Shown here: one piece after another, positions 1 through 9,502 of the stretch
Layout: each line of letters opens with the position of its first letter
Position numbering within the stretch: position 1 is the stretch's first letter
Origin: Scandinavium sp036409475
GTDB lineage: Bacteria > Pseudomonadota > Gammaproteobacteria > Enterobacterales > Enterobacteriaceae
NCBI RefSeq assembly: GCF_036409475.1
Contig: NZ_JAYRCK010000006.1
Span: 62,001 to 126,000 of the forward strand
Reading direction: 5' to 3'
Length of the DNA: 64,000 nt
The notes under the pieces: generated by a model
Databases searched by the model: none
What the model saw: the letters and a program-made list of their open reading frames with translations, nothing else
What the model was told of the DNA's origin: nothing
Made by a program: the position numbers and the translations under genes

Positions 1-271
1 TCACCGGCTTACCGGCTAGCGCGCCGATGTTGCCTAAACCGAGTACCGCCGTGCCGTTGGAAACGACGGCTACGAGGTTGCCACGGGCCGTGTATTTGTA
101 TGCCGCTAGTGGGTCTTTTTCGATTTCGAGGCACGGGGCGGCAACGCCGGGTGAATAAGCGAGCGCCAGGTCGCGCTGAGTCGCCAGCGGCTTGGTGGGA
201 GAGACCTGAATTTTCCCTGGGATCGGGAATTCATGGAAGTCGAGCGCGCTTTGTTTTAACTGGTCGTCCAT
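1..271 (-). CDS. maeB: NADP-dependent malic enzyme, N-terminal part
   Basis: The reverse strand reads MDDQLKQSALDFHEFPIPGK from an ATG at 271 and stays open to the window edge, giving about 90 residues. This matches the start of MaeB, the large malic enzyme (malic domain fused to a phosphotransacetylase-like domain) that oxidatively decarboxylates malate to pyruvate and makes NADPH in the cytoplasm. The segment AYSPGVAAPCLEI and the following VSNGTAVLGLGNIG are typical malic-enzyme N-domain sequences. The gene diverges from talA, as in E. coli. The rest of the protein lies outside the window, so only family and start are assigned. Confidence 0.93.
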   Translation of the reverse strand, partial: MDDQLKQSALDFHEFPIPGKIQVSPTKPLATQRDLALAYSPGVAAPCLEIEKDPLAAYKYTARGNLVAVVSNGTAVLGLGNIGALAGKPV

Positions 272-434
272 TTGATGTTCCTTTCACGTATCGTTTTTGT
301 CAGGAGAAATCTGTTCCCGGTGCTAACCGGTGAGTATCGCCTTTTGCCACTCGGTAAACTTTGAAGGCTGCCATACTCTCGTCAATGAAAAGCGATTTTG
401 TTAGTCATTTTTAACACTCATGTTACGGGCTGTC

Positions 435-470
435 GTAAAGCAAGGCGAGTCCTGTCTGCTATGCTTTTGA
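435..470 (+). promoter_or_regulatory. Candidate talA promoter with sigma-S-like -10
   Basis: TGCTATGCT at 457-465 resembles an extended -10 of the CTATACT type preferred by RpoS, about 85 bases before the talA start. talA is RpoS-dependent in E. coli. The site was picked by eye and no start site is known here. Confidence 0.4.
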
Positions 471-548
471 GTTAGGTATAGCGAAATCATCCCCAAAATG
501 CGGGCGAACGCATTCGACTAACGCTTTGCTTTGTAAGGAGCTTTTTTC

Positions 549-1496
549 ATGAACCAGCTAGAAGGCATTAAAAAATTCACCACCGTGGTCGCCGACAGCG
601 GCGATATCGAATCCATCCGTCACTATCAACCTGAAGATGCCACCACCAATCCGTCACTGCTGCTGAAAGCCGCGGGCCTTGAGCACTATACTCACCTGAT
701 TGACGATGCCGTGGCCTTTGGCAAGAAGCAGAGCCGCCGCGAACAGCAGGTCATGGATGCCTGCGACAAGCTGGCTGTGAATTTCGGTGCAGAAATTCTG
801 AAAAGTATCCCGGGTCGTGTTTCTACCGAAGTGGACGCGCGCCTGTCGTTTGATAAAGAAAAGAGCATTGCCAAAGCCCGCCATCTGGTTGAGCTGTACG
901 CCGCTCAGGGCATCGACAAATCGCGAATTCTGATCAAACTGGCCTCCACCTGGGAAGGCATTCGCGCCGCCGAGGTGCTGGAAAAAGAAGGCATTCACTG
1001 CAACCTGACGCTGCTCTTTTCCTTCGCGCAGGCTCGGGCCTGTGCCGAAGCGGGCGTGTTCCTGATTTCTCCGTTTGTCGGGCGTATTTACGACTGGTAT
1101 CAACAACGTGAACCGATGGACCCGTACGTGGTGGATGAAGATCCGGGCGTGAAATCGGTGCGTAATATCTACGATTACTTCAAACAGCACCGCTACGAAA
1201 CCGTGGTCATGGGAGCCAGCTTCCGTCGCACCGAACAAATTCTGGCGCTGGCAGGCTGCGACCGTTTAACCATCGCGCCAGCATTGCTCAAAGAGTTGCA
1301 GGACAAAGAAGCGCCTGTGACCCGCAAACTGATCCCGGCCTCCCAATTCTTTCATCGCCCCGCCCCACTGAGCGAAGCGGAGTTTCGCTGGGAACACAAT
1401 CAGGACCCGATGGCGGTGGATAAACTGGCTGAAGGTATCCGCCTGTTCGCCGTCGACCAGCGCAAACTCGAAGACTTACTTGCCGCCAAACTGTAA
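549..1496 (+). CDS. talA: Transaldolase A
   Basis: 315 residues (E. coli TalA 316). A class I transaldolase of the non-oxidative pentose phosphate pathway that moves a dihydroxyacetone unit from sedoheptulose-7-phosphate to glyceraldehyde-3-phosphate. The Schiff-base lysine is K130 in SRILIKLASTWEGI, and the N-terminal TTNPSLLLKA motif is present. The start follows a good Shine-Dalgarno (TAAGGAG at 532-538). tktB begins 21 bases after the stop, so the two pentose-phosphate enzymes form one transcription unit, as in E. coli, where the pair is induced in stationary phase. Linkage to tktB, not talB context, decides A over B. Confidence 0.97.
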   Translation: MNQLEGIKKFTTVVADSGDIESIRHYQPEDATTNPSLLLKAAGLEHYTHLIDDAVAFGKKQSRREQQVMDACDKLAVNFGAEILKSIPGRVSTEVDARLSFDKEKSIAKARHLVELYAAQGIDKSRILIKLASTWEGIRAAEVLEKEGIHCNLTLLFSFAQARACAEAGVFLISPFVGRIYDWYQQREPMDPYVVDEDPGVKSVRNIYDYFKQHRYETVVMGASFRRTEQILALAGCDRLTIAPALLKELQDKEAPVTRKLIPASQFFHRPAPLSEAEFRWEHNQDPMAVDKLAEGIRLFAVDQRKLEDLLAAKL

Positions 1497-1517
1497 CTTT
1501 TGCCACGGAGAAGAACT

Positions 1518-3512
1518 ATGTCCCGCAGAGAGCTCGCCAACGCCATTCGCGCCCTGAGTATGGACGCCGTGCAGAAAGCCAATTCCGGTCACCCTGGCGC
1601 CCCGATGGGGATGGCCGATATTGCCGAAGTGCTGTGGAATGATTTCCTCAAACACAACCCGAACGATCCGCACTGGTACGATCGCGACCGCTTTATTTTA
1701 TCGAACGGGCACGCCTCAATGCTGCTCTACAGCCTGCTGCATCTGACGGGCTATGACTTGCCGATGGAAGAGATTAAAAACTTCCGCCAGCTGCACTCGA
1801 AAACGCCAGGCCATCCGGAAATTGGCTATACACCAGGCGTTGAAACCACCACCGGGCCGCTGGGTCAGGGGCTGGCGAATGCGGTTGGGATGGCGATTGC
1901 AGAACGCACGTTGGCCGCGCAGTTCAATAAGCCCGACCACGACATTGTCGATCACTACACCTGGGTCTTTATGGGCGATGGCTGTCTGATGGAAGGCATT
2001 TCTCATGAAGCCTGTTCCCTGGCAGGCACGCTGGGGCTCGGCAAGCTAATTGGCTTCTACGACCACAACGGCATCTCCATTGATGGCGAAACCGATGGCT
2101 GGTTCACCGACGACACCGCCAAACGCTTTGAGGCCTATCACTGGCACGTGGTGCATGAAATCGACGGCCACGATCCTGAAGCCGTGAAAAAAGCGATCAT
2201 CGAAGCGCAGAGCGTGAAAGATAAACCGTCGCTGATTATCTGCCGCACGGTGATTGGCTTCGGCTCGCCAAACAAGGCGGGGAAAGAGGAGTCTCACGGC
2301 TCGGCGCTTGGCGAAGAAGAAGTGGCGCTGGCGCGTAAACAATTAGGCTGGAAATACCCGGCTTTTGAAATTCCTAAAGAGATTTATCAGGCCTGGGACG
2401 CGCACCAGAAAGGCGAGAAAGCCCAGCAAGGCTGGAAAGAGAAACTGTCGGCCTATCAGAAAGCACACCCGGAACTGGCGGCTGAATTTCTGCGGCGCAT
2501 GAGCGGCGAGCTGCCGGAAAACTGGCAAACCACCGCTCAGCACTACATCGAGAAATTGCAGGGCGAACCGGCAAAAATCGCCAGCCGTAAAGCGTCGCAA
2601 AACGCGCTGAACAGCTACGGGCCGCTTCTGCCTGAACTGCTCGGCGGCTCCGCTGATCTTGCGCCTAGTAACCTGACCATCTGGAAAGAATCCGTTTCGC
2701 TGAAAGAAGATCATGCCGGGAACTACATTCACTACGGCGTGCGCGAATTTGGGATGACGGCTATCGCCAACGGCATCGCCCATCACGGCGGTTTTGTGCC
2801 CTACACCGCCACTTTCCTGATGTTTGTCGAATACGCCCGTAACGCCGCGCGTATGGCGGCGCTGATGAAAGCCCGGCAGATTATGGTGTATACGCACGAC
2901 TCCATTGGGCTGGGCGAAGACGGGCCAACGCACCAGGCGGTTGAACAACTCGCCAGCCTGCGCCTGACGCCGAACTTCAGCACCTGGCGCCCCTGCGATC
3001 AGGTAGAAACTGCCGTGGCGTGGAAAGCGGCTATCGAACGCCACACCGGGCCGACCGCGCTAATCCTCTCAAGGCAAAACCTGGCCCAGATGGAACGTAC
3101 TCCGGACCAGGTGAAGGACATTGCGCGCGGGGGCTACATCCTGAAAGACGCAGGCGGCAAACCGGATCTCATCCTGATTGCGACAGGTTCAGAGGTGGAA
3201 ATTACGGTATTGGCGGCTGAGAAGTTAGCCGGTGAAGGCCATAACGTACGAGTGGTTTCCCTGCCTTCTACCGATGTGTTTGATGCTCAGGATGAGGCGT
3301 ACAAAGAATCTGTCTTGCCTTCGAACGTTTCCGCTCGCGTGGCGGTGGAAGCAGGCATTGCTGACTACTGGTACAAATACGTTGGGCTGAAAGGCGCGAT
3401 TGTCGGGATGACCACCTTCGGCGAATCCGCGCCTGCCGATAAGCTGTTCCCGTTCTTTGGCTTTACGGTGGAGAACATTGTCGAGAAGGCGAAGAAAGTT
3501 CTCGGGAAATAA
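1518..3512 (+). CDS. tktB: Transketolase 2
   Basis: 664 residues (E. coli TktB 667). Thiamine-diphosphate enzyme that transfers two-carbon ketol units in the pentose phosphate pathway. The ThDP/Mg motif starts with GDG at residues 153-155 and runs on into a downstream HNG; SNGHASMLLYS and GEDGPTHQAVEQ are further transketolase signatures. The ATG at 1518 is preferred to an upstream in-frame TTG at 1500 because it follows GGAGAAG and gives the family N-terminus MSRRELANAIR. It is co-transcribed with talA. The linkage identifies it as the stationary-phase isoenzyme TktB rather than TktA. Confidence 0.97.
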   Translation: MSRRELANAIRALSMDAVQKANSGHPGAPMGMADIAEVLWNDFLKHNPNDPHWYDRDRFILSNGHASMLLYSLLHLTGYDLPMEEIKNFRQLHSKTPGHPEIGYTPGVETTTGPLGQGLANAVGMAIAERTLAAQFNKPDHDIVDHYTWVFMGDGCLMEGISHEACSLAGTLGLGKLIGFYDHNGISIDGETDGWFTDDTAKRFEAYHWHVVHEIDGHDPEAVKKAIIEAQSVKDKPSLIICRTVIGFGSPNKAGKEESHGSALGEEEVALARKQLGWKYPAFEIPKEIYQAWDAHQKGEKAQQGWKEKLSAYQKAHPELAAEFLRRMSGELPENWQTTAQHYIEKLQGEPAKIASRKASQNALNSYGPLLPELLGGSADLAPSNLTIWKESVSLKEDHAGNYIHYGVREFGMTAIANGIAHHGGFVPYTATFLMFVEYARNAARMAALMKARQIMVYTHDSIGLGEDGPTHQAVEQLASLRLTPNFSTWRPCDQVETAVAWKAAIERHTGPTALILSRQNLAQMERTPDQVKDIARGGYILKDAGGKPDLILIATGSEVEITVLAAEKLAGEGHNVRVVSLPSTDVFDAQDEAYKESVLPSNVSARVAVEAGIADYWYKYVGLKGAIVGMTTFGESAPADKLFPFFGFTVENIVEKAKKVLGK

Positions 3513-3517
3513 TACAG

Positions 3518-3586
3518 TTTGCCCGGTGGCGGCATACGTGATGAGCTTTTCCAGGCCTGATAAGCGCCAGCGCCATCAGGCAAAAC
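3518..3586. repeat. REP/BIME-type palindromic repeat
   Basis: Between the convergent tktB and ypfG ends lie GCCCGGTGGCGGCAT and an inverted partner GCCTGATAAGCGC...GGCAAAAC, the typical enterobacterial REP pattern. Such repeats often stabilise mRNA 3' ends. Confidence 0.7.
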
Positions 3587-4633
3587 TTATCGAGTAATCC
3601 ATAACGTGGGCCAGCCGTCTGGCCCCTTCCAGTTATCACAGGTCGGCTGCCCGGCGTAACGCACCAGCCGGAAACGCTGACCGTCATAACGCCAGCGTGT
3701 CTGCACGCCACAATCGCCCTGCCCGCGTCCTTTATCGAGCGTGATAAGTTCGCGGGTCTTATCGTTAAAACTCAAATTCACCAGTTCAATTTCGCGCTCT
3801 TCTCTGTCGGGAGCCTGAAACGGCAGTCGTAACCGTATCGATTGAGCGCTGAACGGCTTCGCGCGTGACACCAGCCATGCGCGATAAATCGTGTTATAGG
3901 CACCGGATTCACAGCTCACCATCAGCAGCGCCTTATCGTCGGTCAACGGCGTGACCCACACTTCACGGCGCAGCGGATCGAGCGAGCACTGGCTGTTGCT
4001 CATGCGTAAAGTACCGTAATCGAGCAGGTCGTTAAACTCTTCGCGGCTGAATGGCGTCGGCGTTGGATTGACCTTCTTCACCACTTTGAGCGCAGGTGCA
4101 GGGGGAACGCTGAGCGGCGGCTCATCCCCTTTGCCGATCCACGCGGTTTCACTGCCGACGCGTTTTTGCCTGTCATCAATAAACAGTAACGCCGCCTTCA
4201 GCCCGACCAGCGAAATCACCTGCTTGCCGTCGTTCAGCGTGAGCGCCTGACCTTCCTGAATATGCTGCAAGAAAGTGGTGATGCCAGGCGTGTCACTGGT
4301 GGTCAACAGCCATGGCGTGAGCTGCCAGTGTTCACCCGGCAACGTCAACGGAACGCCATCCAGCTGCAAACGGGTCGCAATCGCAGGGATTTTCGGCAGC
4401 AGATTTTCCGGCCCGCCGAGTTCAATACGCAGAGAAGAGTCGTTATGTGCGCCCGCGCTGCGGCTGAGCGTCATCACCAACCCGTGATGCTGCCCGACGT
4501 TACGCGCGGTGCAAAAATTTTGGTTATTACAGGTGACCTGCCAGTCGCTGAATTCCTGTTGGACGGGCGCAGCCCAGCCAGGCATTAACGGCAGCCCGAT
4601 AAGCAGCATGAGGAAAAAAAGACGGTAAGACAC
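3587..4633 (-). CDS. ypfG: DUF1176 periplasmic protein YpfG
   Basis: 348 residues (E. coli YpfG 347). It begins with a Sec signal peptide (MSYRLFFLMLLIGLPLMPGWA, cleavage probably after residue 21), so the mature protein should be periplasmic. The rest matches DUF1176, which contains conserved cysteines, for example in SDWQVTCNNQNFC and near the C-terminus (GDCGVQTRW, PTCDNW). The function is not established. It lies downstream of nudK on the same strand, about 75 bases away, and converges on tktB. The start is the ATG at 4633, which directly begins the signal peptide. Confidence 0.9.
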   Translation of the reverse strand: MSYRLFFLMLLIGLPLMPGWAAPVQQEFSDWQVTCNNQNFCTARNVGQHHGLVMTLSRSAGAHNDSSLRIELGGPENLLPKIPAIATRLQLDGVPLTLPGEHWQLTPWLLTTSDTPGITTFLQHIQEGQALTLNDGKQVISLVGLKAALLFIDDRQKRVGSETAWIGKGDEPPLSVPPAPALKVVKKVNPTPTPFSREEFNDLLDYGTLRMSNSQCSLDPLRREVWVTPLTDDKALLMVSCESGAYNTIYRAWLVSRAKPFSAQSIRLRLPFQAPDREEREIELVNLSFNDKTRELITLDKGRGQGDCGVQTRWRYDGQRFRLVRYAGQPTCDNWKGPDGWPTLWITR

Positions 4634-4708
4634 GAGACGACCCCAGAAGAAAAAATCACCAACAACTGGGGCGTATCCTCACCTGGTGGACCGGCTCGCT
4701 CAATCGGA

Positions 4709-5284
4709 TTAGTCCATTAAACCGGCGCTTTGCAGATACTGCAGCAGGATAACGGCTTTGCCATCACGAATGTCGCCTCGCTTCACCATCGCGAGCGCCT
4801 GCGCAAAAGGCATTTCCAGCACTTCAATGTCTTCATCTTCCACGCCACCGCCCGCGTTGGCTCGCTGGCTGTCGTCATATTCGGCGATGAAGAAATGCAC
4901 CAGTTCAGTGACGCCGCCCGGCGACATATACAGTTCGAAGACTTTACGGACATTGCTGACCTGATAACCCGTTTCTTCCACCGCTTCTTTGCGGATGCAA
5001 TCTTCAGGTTCATCGTCATCCAGCAGGCCAGCACACGTTTCGATTAATCGGCCATCTTCATTGCCATTCACCCACGTCGCCACACGGAATTGACGCACCA
5101 GCACGACACTTTGTTTGCCAGGGTTATAGAGTAAAATGGTCGCGCCATTGCCACGGTCATAGACTTCACGCTTATGGCGAATCACTTCACCGTTGCTGCG
5201 CGTCAGGTCGTAGGTGATGTTGCGTAAAATGAAGTAGTTTTCCGACAGGATCTTGTCTTTGATGATTTCGATATTGAATGACAT
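4709..5284 (-). CDS. nudK: GDP-mannose pyrophosphatase (Nudix hydrolase)
   Basis: 191 residues, equal to E. coli NudK. It hydrolyses GDP-mannose to GMP and mannose-1-phosphate. The Nudix box lies at about residues 86-108 (GLLDDDEP followed by RKEAVEETGY), giving the G-x5-E-x7-RE-U-xEE-x-GU pattern with K in place of the first R, as in E. coli NudK. It diverges from acrD, with a 219-base shared control region. The nearest relatives, ADP-ribose pyrophosphatases, share the box, but the N-terminal and MSPGGVTE segments match NudK. Confidence 0.94.
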   Translation of the reverse strand: MSFNIEIIKDKILSENYFILRNITYDLTRSNGEVIRHKREVYDRGNGATILLYNPGKQSVVLVRQFRVATWVNGNEDGRLIETCAGLLDDDEPEDCIRKEAVEETGYQVSNVRKVFELYMSPGGVTELVHFFIAEYDDSQRANAGGGVEDEDIEVLEMPFAQALAMVKRGDIRDGKAVILLQYLQSAGLMD

Positions 5285-5414
5285 GCAGGCTCCACGGCGT
5301 CAGAAGGAAGCGTTCAAGTCTACCTTCCGTGCGCCTTTTTGTCGTTACGCACTTTTATCTTGTTTTATGTATTCTTATGCATGAAAGCGGCATGATAATT
5401 TACACTATCTCCTT

Positions 5415-5432
5415 TTTTTCTCCACGTTTCGC
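5415..5432 (+). promoter_or_regulatory. Candidate BaeR box upstream of acrD
   Basis: TTTTTCTCCACGTTTCGC fits the published BaeR consensus TTTTTCTCCATDATTGGC at 14 of 18 positions, and lies about 72 bases before acrD. BaeSR activates acrD in E. coli and Salmonella under envelope stress. Confidence 0.6.
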
Positions 5433-5503
5433 TCAGGCCTTGCCGTTACAGTGTTCAAAGCCTGTCATAACAAAAAAATACGCGTAATGAGGTCCTGATT
5501 CTA

Positions 5504-8500
5504 ATGGCGAATTTCTTTATCGATCGCCCCATTTTTGCCTGGGTGCTGGCCATTCTTTTATGTCTGACCGGCACGCTGGCTATTCTGTCGCTGCCCGTCG
5601 AGCAATATCCTGATTTGGCGCCGCCGAATGTGCGCATCACTGCGACCTACCCTGGTGCCTCCGCCCAGACGCTTGAGAACACCGTGACTCAGGTTATCGA
5701 GCAGAACATGACCGGGCTCGATAACATGATGTACATGTCTTCCCAGAGCAGCTCCGCCGGGCAGGCCACGGTCACCATCACCTTTACCGCAGGCACTGAC
5801 CCGAACGAAGCCATGCAGCAGGTACAAAACCAACTGCAATCTGCGTTGAAGAAACTGCCGCAAGCCGTGCAGGATCAAGGTGTGACGGTGCGTAAAACCG
5901 GGGACACCAACATCCTGACCATCGCCTTCGTCTCAACGGACGGCAGCATGGATAAGCAGGATATCGCCGACTACGTCGCCAGTAACGTGCAGGAACCCCT
6001 CAGTCGCGTGAACGGCGTGGGCGATATCTCCGCGTATGGCTCGCAGTATTCAATGCGTATCTGGCTGGATCCGGCGAAGCTCAACAGCTACCAGATGACC
6101 ACCCAGGATGTGACGGATGCCATCAGCTCACAGAACGCTCAGGTTGCCGTTGGGCAGTTGGGCGGTACGCCGCAGGTGAATAAACAGGCGCTGAACGCAA
6201 CCGTTAATGCACAATCGCTGTTACAAACCCCGCAGCAGTTCCGCGATATCACGCTCCGTGTGAATCAGGACGGTTCCGTCGTCACGCTCGGGGATGTCGC
6301 AACTGTCGAACTGGGCGCAGAAAACTACGATTATCTGAGCCGCTACAACCGCAATCCGGCATCCGGGCTTGGCGTTCAGTTGGCTTCCGGCGCCAACGAA
6401 ATGCAGACCGCCGAGGCCACGCTCTCGCGTCTCGATGAACTTTCGCATTATTTCCCACACGGGCTGGAATACAAAATCGCCTACGAAACCACCTCGTTCG
6501 TCAAAGCCTCGATTCACGACGTGGTGAAAACGCTGCTGGAAGCCATTGCACTGGTGTTCCTGGTGATGTACCTGTTCCTGCAAAACTTCCGCGCCACGCT
6601 AATTCCGACCATCGCCGTGCCCGTGGTCTTGATGGGCACATTCGCCATCCTTTACTCCTTCGGCTATTCGATAAACACCCTGACGATGTTCGCGATGGTG
6701 CTCGCCATCGGCCTGCTGGTGGATGACGCCATCGTGGTGGTGGAAAACGTCGAACGTATCATGACCGAGGAAGGGCTTTCGCCGCGCGAAGCGACACGTA
6801 AATCGATGGGCCAGATTCAGGGCGCACTGGTGGGCATTGCGATGGTGCTGTCGGCGGTATTCATTCCAATGGCCTTCTTCGGCGGCACCACCGGCGCGAT
6901 TTACCGTCAGTTTTCGGTGACTATCGTGTCGGCGATGGTGCTGTCGGTACTGGTGGCGATGATCCTGACGCCAGCGCTGTGCGCCACGCTGCTCAAGCCG
7001 TTACACAAAGGTGAACAACACGGGCAGAAAGGCTTCTTCGGCTGGTTTAACCGTATGTTCAACCGCAATGCTGAACGTTACGAAACTCGCGTGGGCAAGA
7101 TCATCCACCGCAGCGTGCGCTGGATGCTGATTTATGTCCTGCTGCTCGGCGGCATGGTGTTCCTGTTCCTGAAGCTGCCCACTTCATTCCTGCCTCAGGA
7201 AGACCGCGGGATGTTCCTCACCTCTATTCAGCTGCCAAGCGGTTCTACACAGCAGCAAACGCTGAAAGTGGTAGAGAAGGTCGAGGACTATTTCTTCAAA
7301 AACGAAAGTGCCAACATCGCGTCTATTTTTGCCACTATCGGTTCCGGCCCAGGCGGGAACGGGCAGAACGTCGCCCGTATGTTTGTCCGACTGAAAGACT
7401 GGGACGACAGGGATGCGAAAACCGGCACCTCTTTCGCCGTTATCGAACGCGCGACCAAAGCGTTTAACAAAATCAACGAAGCGCGCGTGTTCGCCAGCAA
7501 CCCGGCGGCGATTAGCGGCCTGGGCAGTTCCGCTGGCTTTGATATGGAGCTTCAGGATCACGCCGGTTTAGGCCATACAGCATTGATGGCGGCTCGAGAC
7601 CAGTTGCTCGATATGGCGAGTAAAGACCCACAGCTAACCCGTGTGCGTCACAACGGCCTGGATGACAGCCCGCAGTTGCAGATTGATATCGACCAACGCA
7701 AAGCCCAGGCGCTTGGGGTATCTATCGACGACATCAACGACACCATGCAAACCGCCTGGGGCTCAGACTATGTGAATGACTTTATGGATCGCGGGCGTAC
7801 CAAGAAAGTGTACGTGCAGTCCGCCGCGCCGTATCGCATGTTGCCGGACGATATCAATTACTGGTATGTGCGTAACAGCAGCGGGCAAATGGTACCGTTC
7901 TCAGCGTTCGCTACGTCGCGCTGGCAAACGGGTTCTCCACGCCTGGAACGTTACAACGGCTACTCCGCGCTGGAAATCATCGGTGAAGCCGCACCGGGCG
8001 TCAGTACCGGTACGGCAATGGATGTCATGGAAAAACTCGTCAGCCAACTGCCGACGGGGTTTGGGCTGGAGTGGACCGCTATGTCCTGGCAGGAACGGCT
8101 TTCAGGTGCACAGGCCCCTGCCCTGTACGCTATTTCGCTGCTGGTCGTGTTCTTGTGTCTGGCTGCACTTTATGAGAGCTGGTCCGTGCCGTTCTCAGTG
8201 ATGTTGGTCGTGCCGCTTGGGGTTATCGGTGCGCTGCTTGCCACCTGGATGCGTGGGCTGGAGAACGACGTTTACTTCCAGGTGGGCCTGCTGACGGTTA
8301 TCGGGCTCGCGGCGAAGAACGCCATTCTTATCGTTGAATTTGCTAATGAGATGAATGAGAAAGGCCAGGATCTGCTGTCATCGACGCTGCACGCCTGTCG
8401 TCAGCGTTTGCGCCCCATCCTGATGACCTCGCTGGCGTTTATCTTCGGCGTACTGCCGATGGCCACCAGCACCGGCGCGGGCTCCGGCAGCCAACATGCG

Positions 8501-8617
8501 GTCGGTACCGGTGTAATGGGTGGGATGATATCCGCGACGGTGCTGGCGATATTCTTCGTGCCGCTGTTCTTCGTGCTGGTGCGTCGTCGCTTCCCGCTGA
8601 AACCGAAGCCGGAATAA
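5504..8617 (+). CDS. acrD: RND multidrug efflux pump, aminoglycoside type
   Basis: 1037 residues, the same length as E. coli AcrD. Inner-membrane, proton-driven RND pump that works with AcrA and TolC to export aminoglycosides and other hydrophilic or anionic drugs. TM1 is at about residues 10-28 (FAWVLAILLCLTGTLAIL). The proton-relay pair is in LLVDDAIVVVENVE in TM4, and the matching lysine is in GLAAKNAILIVEFA in TM10. Two large periplasmic loops flank the repeat. It stands alone without an adjacent acrA-like gene, typical of acrD, and is followed by its own terminator. Expression is probably BaeR-dependent. Confidence 0.97.
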   Translation: MANFFIDRPIFAWVLAILLCLTGTLAILSLPVEQYPDLAPPNVRITATYPGASAQTLENTVTQVIEQNMTGLDNMMYMSSQSSSAGQATVTITFTAGTDPNEAMQQVQNQLQSALKKLPQAVQDQGVTVRKTGDTNILTIAFVSTDGSMDKQDIADYVASNVQEPLSRVNGVGDISAYGSQYSMRIWLDPAKLNSYQMTTQDVTDAISSQNAQVAVGQLGGTPQVNKQALNATVNAQSLLQTPQQFRDITLRVNQDGSVVTLGDVATVELGAENYDYLSRYNRNPASGLGVQLASGANEMQTAEATLSRLDELSHYFPHGLEYKIAYETTSFVKASIHDVVKTLLEAIALVFLVMYLFLQNFRATLIPTIAVPVVLMGTFAILYSFGYSINTLTMFAMVLAIGLLVDDAIVVVENVERIMTEEGLSPREATRKSMGQIQGALVGIAMVLSAVFIPMAFFGGTTGAIYRQFSVTIVSAMVLSVLVAMILTPALCATLLKPLHKGEQHGQKGFFGWFNRMFNRNAERYETRVGKIIHRSVRWMLIYVLLLGGMVFLFLKLPTSFLPQEDRGMFLTSIQLPSGSTQQQTLKVVEKVEDYFFKNESANIASIFATIGSGPGGNGQNVARMFVRLKDWDDRDAKTGTSFAVIERATKAFNKINEARVFASNPAAISGLGSSAGFDMELQDHAGLGHTALMAARDQLLDMASKDPQLTRVRHNGLDDSPQLQIDIDQRKAQALGVSIDDINDTMQTAWGSDYVNDFMDRGRTKKVYVQSAAPYRMLPDDINYWYVRNSSGQMVPFSAFATSRWQTGSPRLERYNGYSALEIIGEAAPGVSTGTAMDVMEKLVSQLPTGFGLEWTAMSWQERLSGAQAPALYAISLLVVFLCLAALYESWSVPFSVMLVVPLGVIGALLATWMRGLENDVYFQVGLLTVIGLAAKNAILIVEFANEMNEKGQDLLSSTLHACRQRLRPILMTSLAFIFGVLPMATSTGAGSGSQHAVGTGVMGGMISATVLAIFFVPLFFVLVRRRFPLKPKPE

Positions 8618-8646
8618 ACTGAACAACTTTTCGACTGCACAACAAA

Positions 8647-8674
8647 AAGGCGACCTCATCGGGTCGCCTTTCTT
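8647..8674 (+). terminator. Intrinsic terminator of acrD
   Basis: A 9-bp stem AAGGCGACC / GGTCGCCTT followed by TCTT lies 30 bases after the acrD stop. Confidence 0.85.
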
Positions 8675-8730
8675 ATTGGTGTTGAGAAATGTGATACGTT
8701 TAAACAGTTAGCGCATTACCCACAATGGAA

Positions 8731-8790
8731 TTATTTACGAAGCATATCTTCGATAAAATCTTTCCAGTTTCCCAGTTCATGTTCGATCAT
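8731..8790 (-). CDS. ypfM: 19-residue small protein YpfM
   Basis: The reverse strand encodes MIEHELGNWKDFIEDMLRK, 19 residues, preceded by AGAGGTTGTT as ribosome-binding site. I recall E. coli YpfM as differing at only two residues (MIEREL..., ...EEMLRK) and as sitting in this same acrD-yffB gap. It is highly charged with an amphipathic helical pattern and no membrane segment. No function is known. Conservation at protein level and a good start signal argue that it is translated. Confidence 0.85.
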   Translation of the reverse strand: MIEHELGNWKDFIEDMLRK

Positions 8791-9145
8791 AACAACCTCT
8801 CTTATTATTATGGTTAGTGTATAAAAATAGCCTGGTGATGTGAAGATGATTGACCCAATCGCTGCGATGTACTGCCTCCGGATACCGTATAGCTAGGCTT
8901 ACAGTCACTATGGTCGAGTCACCATTAATTTAATGTGACTTGCAGCAATATTTAGAAACAATAATACTCCTGCATGATTTCGCAACGTTATGCAGGCTGA
9001 GTGACATTTCATTCAGATGATTGCCTCAGATATTTCGCAGTCACAGCGGTAGGTCTGAATGCTTATTTCGCATATGATTTAAAGCTGAATAAATCTATTC
9101 TAAAAAACTGAGCGATTCACCGGTTTCCACGCAAAAGGATTAACC
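8791..9145. other. Non-coding gap between ypfM and yffB
   Basis: 355 AT-rich bases that should hold the divergent promoters of ypfM and yffB. The only structure seen is an imperfect hairpin at 8918-8939 (GTCACCATTA / TAATGTGAC, one bulge). No RNA gene or ORF is recognised. Confidence 0.5.
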
Positions 9146-9499
9146 ATGATAACGATGTATGGCATTAAAAACTGCGACACCATTAAAAAGGCACGCCGCT
9201 GGCTGGAAGAACACCAGCTTGAGTATCGCTTTCATGACTACCGTGCCGATGGCCTCGACAGTGCATTGTTAGCCACTTTCATCACCGAACTGGGCTGGGA
9301 AGCACTGTTGAATACACGAGGTACCACCTGGCGCAAACTCGACGAATCCTTGCGCACCTCCATTAACACCCCCGAGGCCGCCGCGGCGCTGATGCTCGAA
9401 ATGCCAGCAATCATCAAACGCCCATTGCTCTGCGCGCCCGGTAAGCCTATGCTGCTGGGCTTTAGTGATTCCAGTTACCAGACGTATAACGAGGTGTAG
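9146..9499 (+). CDS. yffB: ArsC/Spx-family thioredoxin-fold protein YffB
   Basis: 117 residues in the ArsC/Spx family. The N-terminal ITMYGIKNCDTIKKARRWLEE carries a single cysteine where ArsC has its catalytic Cys; the conserved K/R-P segment is AIIKRPLLC. E. coli YffB is a glutathione-binding relative with no proven arsenate reductase activity. It is followed after three bases by dapE, so the two are translationally linked, an arrangement conserved in enterobacteria. A true arsenate reductase role is not supported by the context. Confidence 0.92.
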   Translation: MITMYGIKNCDTIKKARRWLEEHQLEYRFHDYRADGLDSALLATFITELGWEALLNTRGTTWRKLDESLRTSINTPEAAAALMLEMPAIIKRPLLCAPGKPMLLGFSDSSYQTYNEV

Positions 9500-9502
9500 T
9501 GT

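Noticed and set aside
2343..3044. 233-codon frame opposite tktB
   Set aside because: Antisense shadow of a conserved transketolase; no start signal or known product.
9146..9499. yffB as an arsenic-resistance arsenate reductase
   Set aside because: Linked to dapE with no ars genes nearby; E. coli YffB is not known to act on arsenate.
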